Under the pieces are notes generated by a model, which was not told where the DNA came from, did not search any database, and saw nothing but the letters and a program-made list of their open reading frames with translations. 64,000 nucleotides of DNA, taken from the NCBI RefSeq assembly GCF_031755915.1, contig NC_083388.1, positions 16,059,001 through 16,123,000 of the forward strand, read 5' to 3'. The position numbers were made by a program, and so were the translations under genes. The first letter of the stretch is position 1. Each line of letters starts with the position of its first letter. Origin of the DNA: Ziziphus jujuba. Lineage: Eukaryota > Streptophyta > Magnoliopsida > Rosales > Rhamnaceae. Positions 25,154 through 37,837 of the stretch are shown here, in pieces.

Positions 25154-26477
25154 TTCCCTTCCTCTTGAAAAGGATTTGCCCTTAAATTAAAATCATCACC
25201 TACAGCCAAAGAAGACAAATCAGCAACATTAAATATAGCACTAACACTATACTCACCCAGCAAATCAAGTTTGTAAGTATAGTCATTTATCCGCTCCAAA
25301 ACTTGAAAAGGTCCATCGCCACACGGCATAAGCTTGGTCTTCCTTTGCTCAGGAAATCTCTCCTTTCTTAGATGTAACCCAACCCAATCTCCAGGTTCAA
25401 AGACAACTTGTTTTCGGCCTTGATTAGCATTCTTTGCATATTACTCGGTCTTCCTCTCAATATTTGCCTTTGTTTTCTCACGAATCTGCTTCACAAAATC
25501 AGCTTTTCGTTTTTCATCTAGATTAGCACCTTCACTTAAAGGTAAATGTGTTAAATCTAATAGAGTCAAAGGAGTAAACCCATAAACAATTTCAAAAGAG
25601 TAAATTTAGTCACTAAATGCAAAGACCTATTATAAGTAAATTCAACATGTGGCAAACATTCTTCCTATGTTTTTAAGTTTCTACTAATTAAAGTTCGTAA
25701 CAAAGTAGACAAAGTCCTATTTACTACTTCAGTTTGTCCATTAGTTTGTGGATGAAAAGTAGTTGAAAACAAAATTTCCGTTCCTAATTTAGCCCACAAA
25801 GTTTTCCAAAAATAACTTAAAAACTTAGTATCCCTATCCGAAACAGTTGTTCTAGGCATTCCATGCAACCTAACAATTTCCTTAAAGGATAAATTAGCAA
25901 CATTAGATGCATCTTCAGTTTTATTACATGTAATAAAATGTGTCATCTTATAAAATCTATCCACAACAACAAACATTGAATCCTTACCTGTCCTTGACCT
26001 AGGCAAACCAAGAATAAAATCCATAGACAAATCTACCCAAGGATAGGAAGGAATCGACAATGGATGGTACAACCCATGCGGTTTCAATGTGGACTTGGTC
26101 TTTCAACATTTCAAGCATCTTTCACATATTCTCTCAACATCCCTCTTTATGTTCAGCCAATAAAAATGTTCTTGTAGCAAGGATAAAGTTTTAAAAACAC
26201 CAAAATGACCCATTAAACCACCTTCATGACCTTCTCGAACTAGTAACTCCCTAATGCTACAATTAGGCACACAAAATTTGTTTTCCCTAAACAAATAGCC
26301 CTCAAATACAATGTTCAAACAGGTTCTAAATATTTCTCCAAAGTCACTATCATGCTCATAAAGTTCATTTAATTGTTCAAAACCAAGCAATCTAGCATCT
26401 AAGGTAGAAAAGAGTACATACCTTCGAGATAATGCATCGGTAACCACATTTTCCTTACCTTTCTTGTAGCAGATCAC
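25154..26477 (-). pseudogene. Element A integrase
   Basis: The H2C2 zinc region ([12 protein letters not shown] ... CERCLKC) is at about 26240-26105. The catalytic core follows: first Asp in [13 protein letters not shown] (about 26040), second Asp in TVSDRDTKF (about 25840), and Glu in [10 protein letters not shown] (about 25740). A GPF/Y-type module, GDGPFQVLERINDYTYKLD, is at about 25318-25262. The frame is broken at about 25664 and 25330. The reading frame runs through the polypurine tract (FQEEGN) into the LTR. In an intact element this enzyme would join cDNA to the host chromosome. Confidence 0.85.
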
Positions 26478-28200
26478 ATATGGAAAGGTCTCAATGAATT
26501 CAATTCACTTGGCATGACTTTGGTTAAGCCTTCCTTAACCCTTATGTACTTCAAAGATTCATGATCTGTATGAATCACAAATTCTTTCAGCATGAGATAA
26601 TGCTGCCACATTTCTAAAGCCCTCACCAAAGCATACATCTCCTTGTCATATGTCAGGTAGTTTAGTGCAGCTCCATTTAATTTCTCACTAAAGTAGGCTA
26701 TGGGTCTTCCTGCTTGCATTAAAACAACTCCAATACTACACCAGAAGCATCACATTCAATTTTAAAAGTTTTAGAAAAATTTGGCAAAACTAGTAAGGGT
26801 GCATTACATAATTTTTCTTTCAACAAATTAAAATATTTTTCTTGTACTTCCCCCCATTTAAAGCCAACATTCTTCTTTACAACTTCATTCAAAGGCACTG
26901 TGATGGTGCTAAAGTCCTTGACAAATCTTCGATAGAAACTAGCCAGACCATGAAAGCTTCTCACTTAGGTGATAGATGCTGGTGTCAACCACTCCTTGAT
27001 TATTTGAACTTTAGATTGATCAACTTTGATTTCTACATCACTTACTATAAATCTTAGAAAAATAAGCTCATCTTTGCAAAAATCACACTTTTTCATATTA
27101 GCAAATAATCTTTCCTTCCTAAGAGTATTTAAAACTTGCCTTAGATGGTCCACATGTTCATCAAGATTTTGGCTATACGCTAAAATATCATCAAAATACA
27201 CAACTATAAATTTACCAATAAATAGATATATAACATGATTCATGAGTCTCATGAAAGTACTAGGTGCATTAATTAAACGAAAAGGCATGACTAACCATTC
27301 ATACAACCTATATTTAATCTTAAATGCAGTTTTCCATTGATCACCTTTTTTCATCCTAATTTGGTGGTATCTATTCCTAAGATCAATTTTAGAAAATATG
27401 CAAGCACCATGCAATTCATCAAGCATGTCATCTAATCTAGGAATTGGATGTCTATATTTGATGGTGATATTATTTATAGCCCTACAATCAACACACATTC
27501 TCTAAGAACCATCTTTTTTTGGCACTAACAAAACAAGAACAGCACATGGACTCATACTCTCACAAATGTAACCTTTATCAAGTAACTCACTTACCTGCCT
27601 TTGTAGCTCTTTTGTTTCTTCTGGATTACTTCTATATGCAGGTCTATTTGGTATGGCAGCCCATGTAACAAAGTCAATTTGATATCCAATCCCTCTAATA
27701 GGTGGTAATCCATTTGGAATTTCATCCAAAAAGACATCTCCAAAATCTTGCGAAAGAGAAAGAATTGAATTTGGCAATTCAAGTTCTTCAAAGTGAGCTT
27801 GATCATTAAAATAATTATCTTTATAAATCATGACCAGCAATGGTTTCTTACTCAAGATAGCTTTATTAACATCCCTATAACTCAAATAAAATTTTTTATT
27901 TTTCCTTTCTTTTCTTTCTTTTCCGTTCTCTCTCTCGGCCACCACACATTCTCCCTCTTTCTTGGGTTTCTCACCTTGTCTATCAGCTTTCTCTATTTTT
28001 CTCACTCCACTTTTGGCTTTCTCATGATTTGTCCATTCAATTTGTGCTTCAGAAAGCTTACCTTGGACAACAAGCTTGGACTTACCTTTTTGGATGGATG
28101 GTGAAGCCGTAGGTGCCATACTAGCTTTCTCCTTGAGTTTTTTGGCCCCCCTCCTTTGTTGTATTTGCAATTGGTCTCTATATACTTCTTTGGGAGTCAA
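26474..28200 (-). pseudogene. Element A reverse transcriptase and RNase H
   Basis: The reverse transcriptase begins at about 27700 (NRPAYRSNPEETKELQRQV) and continues through [20 protein letters not shown]. Its catalytic box is [11 protein letters not shown] at about 27210-27180. A TAG stop replaces the Trp codon of the KKDGSW motif at about 27499-27501. RNase H follows with ECDASGV (about 26755), the [10 protein letters not shown] helix and HTDHESLK. A frameshift near 26719 separates its first Asp from the rest. The 28200-27900 part is a lysine/glutamate-rich linker between protease and RT. The same TAG stop is present in element B. Confidence 0.88.
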
Positions 28201-29877
28201 TGGCTCCAGCTTGACCTTCTTTCCCTTAAACTTAAAAACAATACAATTCTCTCGACTATAATGAATAGCATCTTTATCAAATTACCATGGTCTGCCTAAT
28301 AGAATATATCCGGCATGCATAGGCACAACATCACACAAAACAACATCCATATATTTATCTATGCTAAATTTTACCTTGGCTTGTTTATTCAATTTCATCT
28401 CGACACTATCATTAAGCCATTATAATCTCTATGGTTTAAGATGTTTAATGGTTGTTAAGCCTAATTTATTAACTATAATGTTACTAATTACATTTGGACA
28501 ACTCCTACTATCAATTATCATACTACAAATCTTACCTTGGATTTTACATCGGGTGTGGAAGATATTTTCCCTTTGAACTTGATCTTCATCCTTGTATATA
28601 GCCAGCACTCTCCTAGAAACCAAGTTTAATTCAGCATTGGATGCATGTAGTGTCTCGGCTTCATCTTCAAGTTCTTCCTCTCCTTGTTCGGTTTCACATT
28701 CACTTTCCTCACTTTTTGATTCTAGCTCACCATTACCCTTTAACACCATGATTCTTCTAATCTGCATTGGCTAGTGATGTATCCTTGTCTTAGGATCAGA
28801 TTTTACCTCATTCTTTGGTGGTTGGACAGATTCGGCTTTTACATCCTTCCTTGGCCGATTGGAGCTCTCTTCACCTAGCTTTGGTTTTTGTCTTACCTTA
28901 AAGGTGGGATTGCTTCTCCAAGCACTGGGATTTGAACTTCTGCTGTTGGAAACACCCCCAAACCATGAGCCCACACCCCTCCTCTTGAATTGATGCTCTA
29001 ATTTAATAGCCACATGCAACATCTCCTCCAATTCCGTATATTGTTGCAATTCTAGTTGATTGGTTATCTCACAATTTAAACCACCAAGGAACCTTGCCAC
29101 GGTTGCTTCACTATCTTCATTCATGCTTAACCTCATCATGAGCATCTCCATCTCCTTGTAGTAATCTTCTACGGACCTATTTTCTTGAGATAAAGATTGA
29201 AGCCTTTGATGCAGCAACCTATGATAGTGTGATGGTGCAAATCGCTTCCTCATGACTCCTTTCATTTATCGCCATGTAGTGATCAATTCATCACCAACTC
29301 TCCTTCGGGTGTTTTGATCATTAGTCCACCATTGGAGTGCATAATGTCCAAACTCCATTGCTACCAATTTCACCTTCTTAACCTCTGAATAGTTGTGGCA
29401 ATCAAAGATCATCCCCATTCATTCTTCCCATTCCAAGTAAGCTTTCGGATCACTTTTTCCCATGAAAGGTGGAATGTTTACCTTGATATTTCCAAGATCA
29501 TCATTTACCTCCTCTCTCCCATGTCTCCCATGGCCTAGCCTCTCTTGGATAGCAAATGTGTCATCCATTCCTTCGTCGAAATCATCTAGAAAATTTCCCT
29601 CTTCAAACTCCTCTCTAGGTCGTCCACGGCCTCCTCTACCTCGACTTCCATGGAACTCTTGCCTCAAATTTGGTCCACCATGAGATGTTTCTATTCTATC
29701 GATCTTTTGATTTATGTGGTCAAATTGAGCATTCATCCATTGTAATTGTTCCAAGACAGCCCTCATGTCCATTTGCTCACCACTCCCTATAGCTCGGGAA
29801 TCACGATGGAGTTCTACGAGTTCTTCTTCATTAATTCTTAGTGGTGGATCTCCTCTCTTCAACCTTGAATCTGCCAT
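28201..29877 (-). pseudogene. Element A gag and protease
   Basis: The frame starts at 29877 (MADSRLKRGDPPL) and includes an RGRGGRGR stretch, then the retrotransposon Gag capsid core (SVEDYYKEMEMLMMRLSMNE ... FLGGLNCEI at about 29180-29060). Stop codons break the frame near 29418 and 29266 (TTWR then TAA, where the family has a Gln codon). About half of the CCHC zinc knuckle is missing near 28790. The protease active site near 28530 reads MIIDSRSC, where the family motif is DSGS, so the catalytic loop is mutated as well. Similarity continues to about 28300. Confidence 0.82.
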
Positions 29878-31057
29878 GTTATTATAAATAATGCAAAATA
29901 AAATAAATTCTCACCAAAAATCACTCCCTCACGTGTTTCACTCAATCAAGGTCTCGACGCTCGTGTTTGCACACTAGTTTCGGCTTTTACTTTCTTTTAA
30001 GCTCACACACTCTTGCCCTTTTCCACTAAAAGAATTATCTCAAAGTTCTAATTAAAACACCTAAAAAACAGCAATTAGATCACAAGTATATTTTAATTAA
30101 ACTTATCAACAAAACAGTAGGAATAAACAAGCAATACCCATGAATTAACAAAACCTAGTTTTCGGCTTTTCTAGGTAAAATAAGGCAAATTGACAAGGAA
30201 AATTTCGGAATCAATAAGAACTGGACCAAATGGTGAGAAATTAAGGATTCAAGAATAAAATTTAGAAAAATAATTTCAAACACGAACAAGAATCAATTCG
30301 ATCAAAATTGAAGAATAGTGTTGTTAGCTGTTCTTGTAACTCTAGTTTTGTATCAAATCTTTTAACTAATTTTAATCCAAATAATTTAAGCAGCCAAAAT
30401 TCAAATATCCAGCAACAAAAATAAATCTCCAACAACTCCAAATATTGAATAAATAATCAACAAATCAGCAGCTCCAAGAAATTTCCAGCAACAAATCTCA
30501 ACACTAAATTCAACAAACCGATTATTTATTTATTTATTTACTTTTATATTTGGATTTTTCTTCTACTATTTTTTTTTTAACTCAAAAAACATAAGGCAAC
30601 TGCAGTAGCAAGGATCAACACCAAGATTGCAATTCCAGCACCAAATAATCACCAAACCCGTGACCTCCAAAACATAATACAAATGTGCAGTTTTTTTTTT
30701 ATTTTATATGTTGCCGTAAACACACTTCTTTTCTTTTTTTTTTTTTTTGGTGAATATATGAATGCAAATATTTAAGACTAAAGCAACAAAGAACAATCAA
30801 CAAAAACCAAAATTAACAAGAACAATGATGAAAAACAACCAACAAACTAGAAAACAAAAATACGGTAAACTAGGAAAACCTAATATGACTAGGAATGAGT
30901 TTTTTATTTATTTTTATTTTTTTTATTTTTAAGATGCAGAACATGTAAGGGATGGAGGAAACCTTAACCTAATGCTAAAATTGCAGATTAACACAAAAAC
31001 AAATAAAACAAATAAGAAAGATCAAACCTGAAAAAAATCTTGGATCTGATACCAAAT
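29878..31057 (-). other. Element A untranslated leader and primer-binding site
   Basis: About 1.16 kb without coding pattern separates gag from the primer site. The primer site is at 31042-31057, reading TTTGGTATCAGATCC on the minus strand directly inside the LTR end. It fits the 3' end of initiator methionine tRNA, with T for G near the end. Confidence 0.7.
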
Positions 31058-32179
31058 GATACGAACCTAGGACGACTTGCTCCTAAACCCGTATTATATT
31101 AGCCCGGATCATGATTAAGCTCAAGTTCTAATGGATTGACCTCAACCCCTAACCAAACTATGATTAGAAACCTTGGTATAATGTAGATGCCACAATAAGG
31201 GATGGATGTCCTATTTATAAGTCAAAACTAAAATACTCATTCACTAATGGTGTTTTAGGTGTTCAAAAGAGCAAAGAGAAATTCAATCTCACTAAATAAA
31301 TTTTGAATATTATTAATGGTGCGCTCTTCCTAAAAAACAAGTCTTTATATAGGCTAAGATAAAACAAAATAAAACCCTAAAAAACTATAGCAAAAACTGG
31401 CCATGCCTTGTTGTTTCCTAATGTGGCCAATTTTCTCTCTCTTTCCTAATCTAATTTTGATTAATTAATTCATTTATTTTGAATTAGGAATTAATTAATT
31501 TACAATGAAAAGAATAAAATTATAAGCCTAAACTTATTTTTTCAGCAAATAAATAAATAAAAACCAAAAGTAAAGGTAATTTCCTAAAAAAAAAAAAGTA
31601 GAAATCAAATTAGGAAACTAAAATACTATCTTTTTGACTAACTTGACTTTGACCAATCTTTGAATAATTTAAGCTCAAAATGTGCTTCTATATGCTTTTT
31701 AGGTTCCAAATAGGATTATCATGGAGTCCCACACGTTGCCCTTGCTTGGAAGAAAGCCAACTCAGATAAATACAGTAAAGCTAGCAAGAAAACAATACAA
31801 CGGGCCAAATTTCCATTCCATGCACACAGCCCTTTTTTGGTTACCTTTGAAGCTGCATTGACTTGATTCCATGACCTCTTATACATATGTATTGAATCCA
31901 TGAAGCATTGGAACCATTTCATGCTGCTCCGACTCCATAAATGCACCAAAACTGCAACCCAGGTGCGTATCGGCTTCCACCACTTGTATACTCAAAATAG
32001 GTCTTGGATCTTCGGGTATGGACAAGCCCTCTTTAGAATAAATTACTCCTTGGATAAAGGCAGCAAGGTCATCTTTAAACCTATTATCTTGAGCCCTAGT
32101 GATCGGTCCGGTCTTCATTCGTATCGGGTCAACACCCCAGTGGGTTGTCGGTTGTGCTAGTACGGGTGGATTCGCATTA
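31058..32179 (-). repeat. Complete LTR shared by elements A (5') and B (3')
   Basis: On the + strand it starts TGATACGAACCTAGG at 31058 and ends GGATTCGCATTA at 32179, 1122 bases. A's primer site touches the left end and B's polypurine complement (TTCCCCTCCTCTT, 32180-32192) touches the right end. One LTR therefore serves both elements. On the minus strand the right half codes for the last part of B's pol, including GPITRAQDNRFKDD. Confidence 0.85.
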
Positions 32180-33540
32180 TTCCCCTCCTCTTGAAAAGGA
32201 TTTGCCCTCAAATCAAAATCATCACCTACATCAAAATTAGACAAATCAGCAACATTAAATGTGGCACTAACATTATACTCACCTGGCAAATCAAGTATGT
32301 AAGCATTGTCATTTATCCGCTCCAAAACTTGAAAAGGTCCATCGCCATGCGGTATAAGCTTGGACTTCCTTTGCTCGGGAAACCTCTCCTTTCTTATATG
32401 TAACCAAACCCAATCTCTAGGTTCAAAGAAAAATTTTTTTCGAGCTTGATTAGCATTCCTTGCATATTGTTTGATCCTCCTCTCAATATTTGCCTTTGTT
32501 TTATCATGAATCTGCTTCACAAAATCAGCTTTTTTTTTTTTTCCCCACCTAGATTAGCACCTTCTCTTAAAGGTAAAGGTACTAAATCTAATGGAGTCAA
32601 AGGATTAAACCCATAAACAATTTCAAAAGAGTAAATTTAGTCACTGAATGCAAAGACCTATTATAAGCAAATTCAACATGTGGCAAACATTCTTCCCATA
32701 TTTTTAAGTTTCTACTAATTAAAGCCCGTAAAAATGTAGATAAAGTCCTATTTACTACTTCAGTTTGTCCATTAGTTTGTGGATGACAAGTAGCTGAAAC
32801 CAAAAGTTTAGTTCCTAACTTAGCCCACAAAGTTTTCTAAAAATAACTTAAAAACTTAGCATTCCTATCTGAAATAATTGTTCTAGGCATTCCATGTAAT
32901 CTCATAATTTTTTTGAAAAACAAATCAGCAACATTAGATGCATCATCAGTTTTATTACATGCAATAAAATATGTCATCTTAGAAAATCTATCCACAACAA
33001 CAACTATTGAATCCTTACCTGTCCTTGACCTAGGCAAATCAAGAATAAAATCCATAGACAAATCTGCCCAAGGATAGGAAGGAATCGGCAATGGATGGTA
33101 CAACCCATGCAGTTTCAATGTGGACTTGGTCCTTCGGCATTTCAAGCATCTTCCACATATTCTCTCAACATTACTTTTCATGTTAGGCCAATAAAAATGT
33201 TCTTGCAGCAAGGATATAGTTTTAAAAACACAAAAATGACCTATTAAGCCAACCCTCATGACCTTCTCGAACTAGTCACTCCCTCATGCTACAATTAGGC
33301 ACACAAAGTTTGTTTTCTTTAAATAAATACCCCTCAAATATGTAAAATTTATTAAATCCATGTTTCAAACAGGTTCTAAATATTTCTCCAAAGTGACTAT
33401 CATGCTCATAGAGTTTCGTTAATTGTTCAAAACTAAGCAATCTAGCATCTAAGATAGAAAAGAGTACATACCTTCGGGTTAATGCGTTGGCAACCATATT
33501 TTTCTTACCTTTCTTGTAGCAGATCACATACGTAATGAAT
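32180..33540 (-). pseudogene. Element B integrase and RNase H end
   Basis: The H2C2 region (ICGRCLKC) is near 33140. The core motifs are [13 protein letters not shown] near 33060, ISDRNAKF near 32865 and [10 protein letters not shown] near 32755. The second catalytic motif reads SDRNAKF where other copies have SDRDAKF. The C-terminal GDGPFQVLERINDNAYILD module lies near 32344-32288. Frame breaks occur near 33260, 32836 and 32597. The frame then reads through the polypurine tract into the LTR. Confidence 0.85.
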
Positions 33541-35299
33541 TCAATTCACTTAGCATGCCTTTGGTTGAGCTTTCCTTAACCCTTAATGTGCTTCAAAGAT
33601 TCATGATCCGTATGAATCACAAATTCTTTTGGCATGAGATAGTGCTGCCACGTTTCTGAAGCCCTCACCAAAGCATACATCTCTTTATCATATGTCGGGT
33701 AGTGTAGTGCAGCTCCATTTAATTTCTCTCTAAAGTAGGCTATGGGTCACCCTGCTTGCATTAAAACATCTCCAATACCTACACCAGAAGCATCACATTC
33801 AATTTCAAAAGTTTTAAAAAAATTTGGCAAAACTAGTAAAGGTGCATTACATAAATTTTCTTTTAACAAATTAAAAGATTTTTCTTGTACTTCTCCCCAT
33901 TTAAGGCCAACATTCTTCTTTACAACTTCATTCAAAAGCACTACGATGGTGCTAAAGTCCTTGACAAATCTTCGATAAAAACTAGCCATACCATGAAAGC
34001 TCCTCACTTGGGTGATAAATGTTGGTATTGGCCACTCCTTGATTGCTTGAACTTTAGATTAATCAACTTTGATTCCTGTAGCACTTACTACAAATCCTAG
34101 AAAAACAAGCTCATCTTTGCAAAAATCACACTTTTTCATGTTAGAAAATAATCTTTCCTTCCTAAGAGTATTTAAAACTTGTCTTAGATGGTCCACATGT
34201 TCATCAAGATTTTGGCTATATGCTAAAATATCATCAAAATACACAACTATAAATTTCCCAATAAATAGATATATAACATGATTCATGAGCCTCATGAAAG
34301 TACTAGGTGCATTAATTAAATGAAAAGGCATGACTAACCATTCATACAACCCATATTTAGTCTTAAATGCAGTTTTCCATTCATCACCTTCTTTCATCCT
34401 AATTTGGTGGTATCCATTCCTAAGATCAATTTTAGAAAACATGCAAGCACCATGCAATTCATCAAGCATATCATCTAATATAGGAATTGGATGTCTATAT
34501 TTGATGTTGATATTATTTATAGCCCTACAATCAACGTACATTCTCTAAGAACCATCTTTTTTTGGCACTAACAAAACAGGAACAGCACATGGACTCATAC
34601 TCTCACGAATGTAACCTTTATCAAGTAACTCACTTACCTGCCTTTGTAACTCCTTTGTTTCTTCTGGATTACTTCTATATGCAGGTCTATTTGGTATGGC
34701 ATCCCATGGAACAAAGTCAATTTGATATTCAATCCCTCTAACAGGTGGTAATCCATTTGGAATTTCATCCAGAAAGACATCTCCAAAATCTTGCAAAAGA
34801 GAAAGAATTGAACTTAGCAATTCAAGTTCTTCAAAGTGAGCTTGATCATTAAAATAATTATCTTTGTAAATCATGACCAGTAATGGTTTCTTACTCAAGA
34901 TAGCTTTATTAACATCCCCAAAACTTAGATAAAATTTTTTATTTTTCTTTTCTTTCTTTTCCTTTCTCTCTCTCGGCCACCACACATTCTCCCTCTCTCT
35001 CAGCTTTCTCCATTTTTCTCACTCCATTTTCGGCTTTCTCATGATTTTTCCATTCAATTTTTGTTTTAGAAAGCTTACTTTGGACAGCAAGCTCGGACTT
35101 ACCTTCTTGGATGGATGGTGAAGCTATAGGTGCCATATTAGCTTTCTGCTTGAGTTTTTTGGCCTCCCTCCTTTGTTGTATTTGCAATTGGTCTCTATAT
35201 ACTTCCTTGGGAGTCAATGGCTCTAGCTTGACCTTCTTTCCCTTAAACTTAAAAACAATACAATTCTTTTAACCATGATGAATAGAATGTTTATCAAAT
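33541..35299 (-). pseudogene. Element B reverse transcriptase and linker
   Basis: From right to left: linker (TPKEVYRDQLQIQQRR at about 35214), PKKDGS then TAG (34542-34544), [19 protein letters not shown], catalytic [11 protein letters not shown] near 34245, then the RT thumb and start of RNase H ([16 protein letters not shown] near 34000, [17 protein letters not shown] near 33790-33750). Further RNase H sequence (HTDHES) is readable near 33610 in another frame. The stop after PKKDGS is at the same codon as in A. Confidence 0.85.
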
Positions 35300-36580
35300 A
35301 GACTTCATTCTAGGAGCTACAATTCCTAACTGACCTGCATACAGAAGTAATCCTAGGGAAACAAAGGATCTTCAATGCCAGGTAAGTGAATTGCTTGAAA
35401 AAGGTTATATTAGAGAAAGTATGAATCCATGTGCTGTACTTGTATTGTTAGTGCCTAAGAAAGATGATTCTTGGTAAATGTGTGTAGACTGTAGGTCTGT
35501 TAATAACATATCGTGAAGTATAAGCATCCTATTCCTAGATTAGATGACATGCTTGATGAATTGTATGGTGCATGCATATTTTAAAAAATTGACCTTAGGA
35601 GTGCATATCATCAAATAAGAATGAAAGAGAAGATGAATGGAAGACTACATTCAAGACAAAATATGGTTTGTATGAGTGGTTAGTAATGCCATTTGAGTTA
35701 ACTAATACACCTAGTACTTCTATGAGATTAATGAACCATGTCATACGTCCATTCATTGGAAAGTTTGTAGTTGTCTATTTTGATGATATTCTTGTATATA
35801 GTAGAAACTTAGATGAGCATATAGAACACCTTAAGTTAGTTTTAAAAGTACTTAGGAAAGAAAGATTGTATGCTAATCTTAAAAAGTTTGATTTTTGTCA
35901 AGATGAGCTTGTGCTTCTAGGATTTTTTGTGAGTGCTGTAGGAATCAAGGTTGACCAATCAAAGGTTAAAGCAATCCAAGATGGCCGAAACCCACTACCA
36001 TTACCCAGGTAAAAAGTTTTCATTGTTTGACTAGTTTTTATAGGAGGTTCGTCAAGGATTTCAGTACTATTGCAACACCATTAACCGAAATAATCAAGAA
36101 AAGTGTGGGATTCCAATAGGGAGAGGCACAAGAGAAGTCTTTTAATTTATTGAAAGAAAAATTGACTAATGCTCCTTTGTCAGTTTTACTTAATTTTTCT
36201 AAGACTTTTGAATTTGAATGTGATGTATCGGGTATAGGTATTGGGGCTCTATTGATGCAGGAAGGAAGACATTAGCATACTTTAGTGAGAAATTGAATGG
36301 CATGGCATTGAATTATCCAACCTATGATAAAGATATGTATGCTTTAGTTCGAGCTTTGGAGACATGGCATCATTACTTAATGCGAAAAGAATTTGTGATT
36401 CACACTGATCATGAATCCTCGAAGCATATTAAAGGCTAGAAAGCTTAACCGAAAGCATGGAAAGTGGTTGAATTTATCGACACTTTTCCTTATGTCATCT
36501 GCTACAAAAAAAATGTAAGAAAAATGTTGTAGCAGATGCTTTATCCCAAAGGTATATTTTAATTTCAACCTTAGATACTA
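35300..36580 (+). pseudogene. Element F reverse transcriptase and RNase H
   Basis: PAYRSNPRETKDLQ is near 35335, PKKDDSW then a TAA stop near 35455-35478, and MCVDCRSVNNI follows. An open stretch at 35668-36012 holds [11 protein letters not shown] and the catalytic [12 protein letters not shown] near 35768-35803. RNase H motifs follow with several breaks: [17 protein letters not shown] near 36210-36260, HTDHES near 36401. The frame changes mark it as non-functional. Confidence 0.85.
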
Positions 36581-37837
36581 GATTGCTTGGTTTTGAACAA
36601 TTAAATGATATTTATGAGCATGATAGTGATTTTGGTGAGATATATAGAAATTGTGCTAAGCATGATTATGGTAAATTCTATATATTTAATGGGTACTTAT
36701 TTCAGGAAAGTCAACTTGGTGTGCCTTGTTGTAGCATTAGGGAATTACTTGTTAAGGAAGGTCACAATGGTGGATTAATGGGACACTTTAGTATAGCAAA
36801 GACATTGTCCATACTTTAACAACATTTCTATTGGTCGAACATGATGAGATATGTAGAAAAGATGTGTAAGAGGTGTACCGATTGTAGAAAATCAAAATCT
36901 AAGTTAAAGCCACATGGTTTGTATATGCCATTGCCTATTCCTTATCATCGATGGGTAGATTTTTCTATGGATTTTGTACTGGGGTTACCTACATCAAGGA
37001 TGGGTAAGGACTCTATTTTTGTGGTTGTTGATAGGTTTTCTAAGATGGCACATTTTATAGCATGTAATAAAATTGATGATGTATCTCATGTTGCTAATTT
37101 ATTTTTTAGGAAAGTGGTGAGACTTTATGGCATGCCTAGGACGATTGTTTCTGATAGGGATGCTAAGTTCTTAAATTATTTTTGGAAAACATTGTGGGCT
37201 AAGCTAGACACTAAACTTTCATTTTCCACTACTTGTCATCCACAGGTTGATGGTCAAACTAAAGTAGTGAATGGAACTTTGTCTGCATTGTTAAGAGCAT
37301 TATTTAGTAGAAATTTGAGAACTTGGGAAGCATGTTTGACGCATGTTGAGTTTGCTTATAATAGAACCATACATTCTACTATTAAATATTCACCATTTGA
37401 AACTGTTTATGTTTTTAATCCTCTAACTCCATTAAATTTAACATCTTTACCTTTAAGTGAACGTGCTATTTTAGATGGTAAATAGAAAGCTGAGTTTGTT
37501 AAGCAGATTCATGAGAAGACTGGAGCAAACATTGAAAGGAGGATTGAGCAATATGCTAAAGTGGCTAATCAAGGCTGAATTAAGATGTCTTCAAACTAGG
37601 AGATTGAGTTTGGTTGCACTTGAGAAAATAGATGTTTCTTGAACAACACAAGTCAAAGTTTATACTTCGAGGAGATGGACCTTTTTAAGTTTTGGAAAGG
37701 GTCAATAAAAATGCCTACAAGCTTGATTTGCTAGGTGAGTATAATGTGAGTGATACCTTTAATGTTTCTCATTTATCTTCTTTTTTTGCAGGTGATGATT
37801 TTGATTTGAGGACAATTCACTCTTAAGAGGAGGGGAA
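36581..37837 (+). pseudogene. Element F integrase
   Basis: The zinc region GHNGGLMGHFS is near 36760-36795 and CKRCTDC near 36868-36888. The catalytic core is in one open stretch (36841-37485): [25 protein letters not shown] and [10 protein letters not shown], where the third motif has Lys in place of the catalytic Glu found in A and B ([10 protein letters not shown]). A stop ends the frame at 37485. The C-terminal module (GDGPF then stop, VLERVNKNAYKLD) is near 37672-37725. The polypurine tract AAGAGGAGGGGAA at 37825-37837 ends the unit. Confidence 0.85.

Larger units (their letters stand above)
24669..32179 (-). mobile_element. Ty3/gypsy element A, nearly complete, decayed
   Basis: Element A reads on the minus strand. 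It has a 5' LTR at 31058-32179 (shared with B), a primer site at 31042-31057 (complement of TTTGGTATCAGATCC, initiator-Met tRNA type), a leader, gag from 29877, protease, reverse transcriptase, RNase H, integrase, a polypurine tract at 25154-25166, and a 3' LTR cut short at 24669-25153. The gene order PR-RT-RH-IN defines Ty3/gypsy. Stops and frameshifts occur in gag and pol, so it cannot move on its own. The missing outer 630 or so bases of the 3' LTR mean no target duplication can be checked on the left. Confidence 0.85.
31058..35299 (-). mobile_element. Ty3/gypsy element B, lacking gag and 5' LTR
   Basis: B is a close relative of A on the same strand. It keeps the 3' LTR, integrase, RNase H, reverse transcriptase and the linker, then stops at about 35299, where the sequence switches to element F on the opposite strand. 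Gag, protease, primer site and 5' LTR are absent. Homology with A holds up to GTTTATCAAAT at about 35289-35299. Confidence 0.85.
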
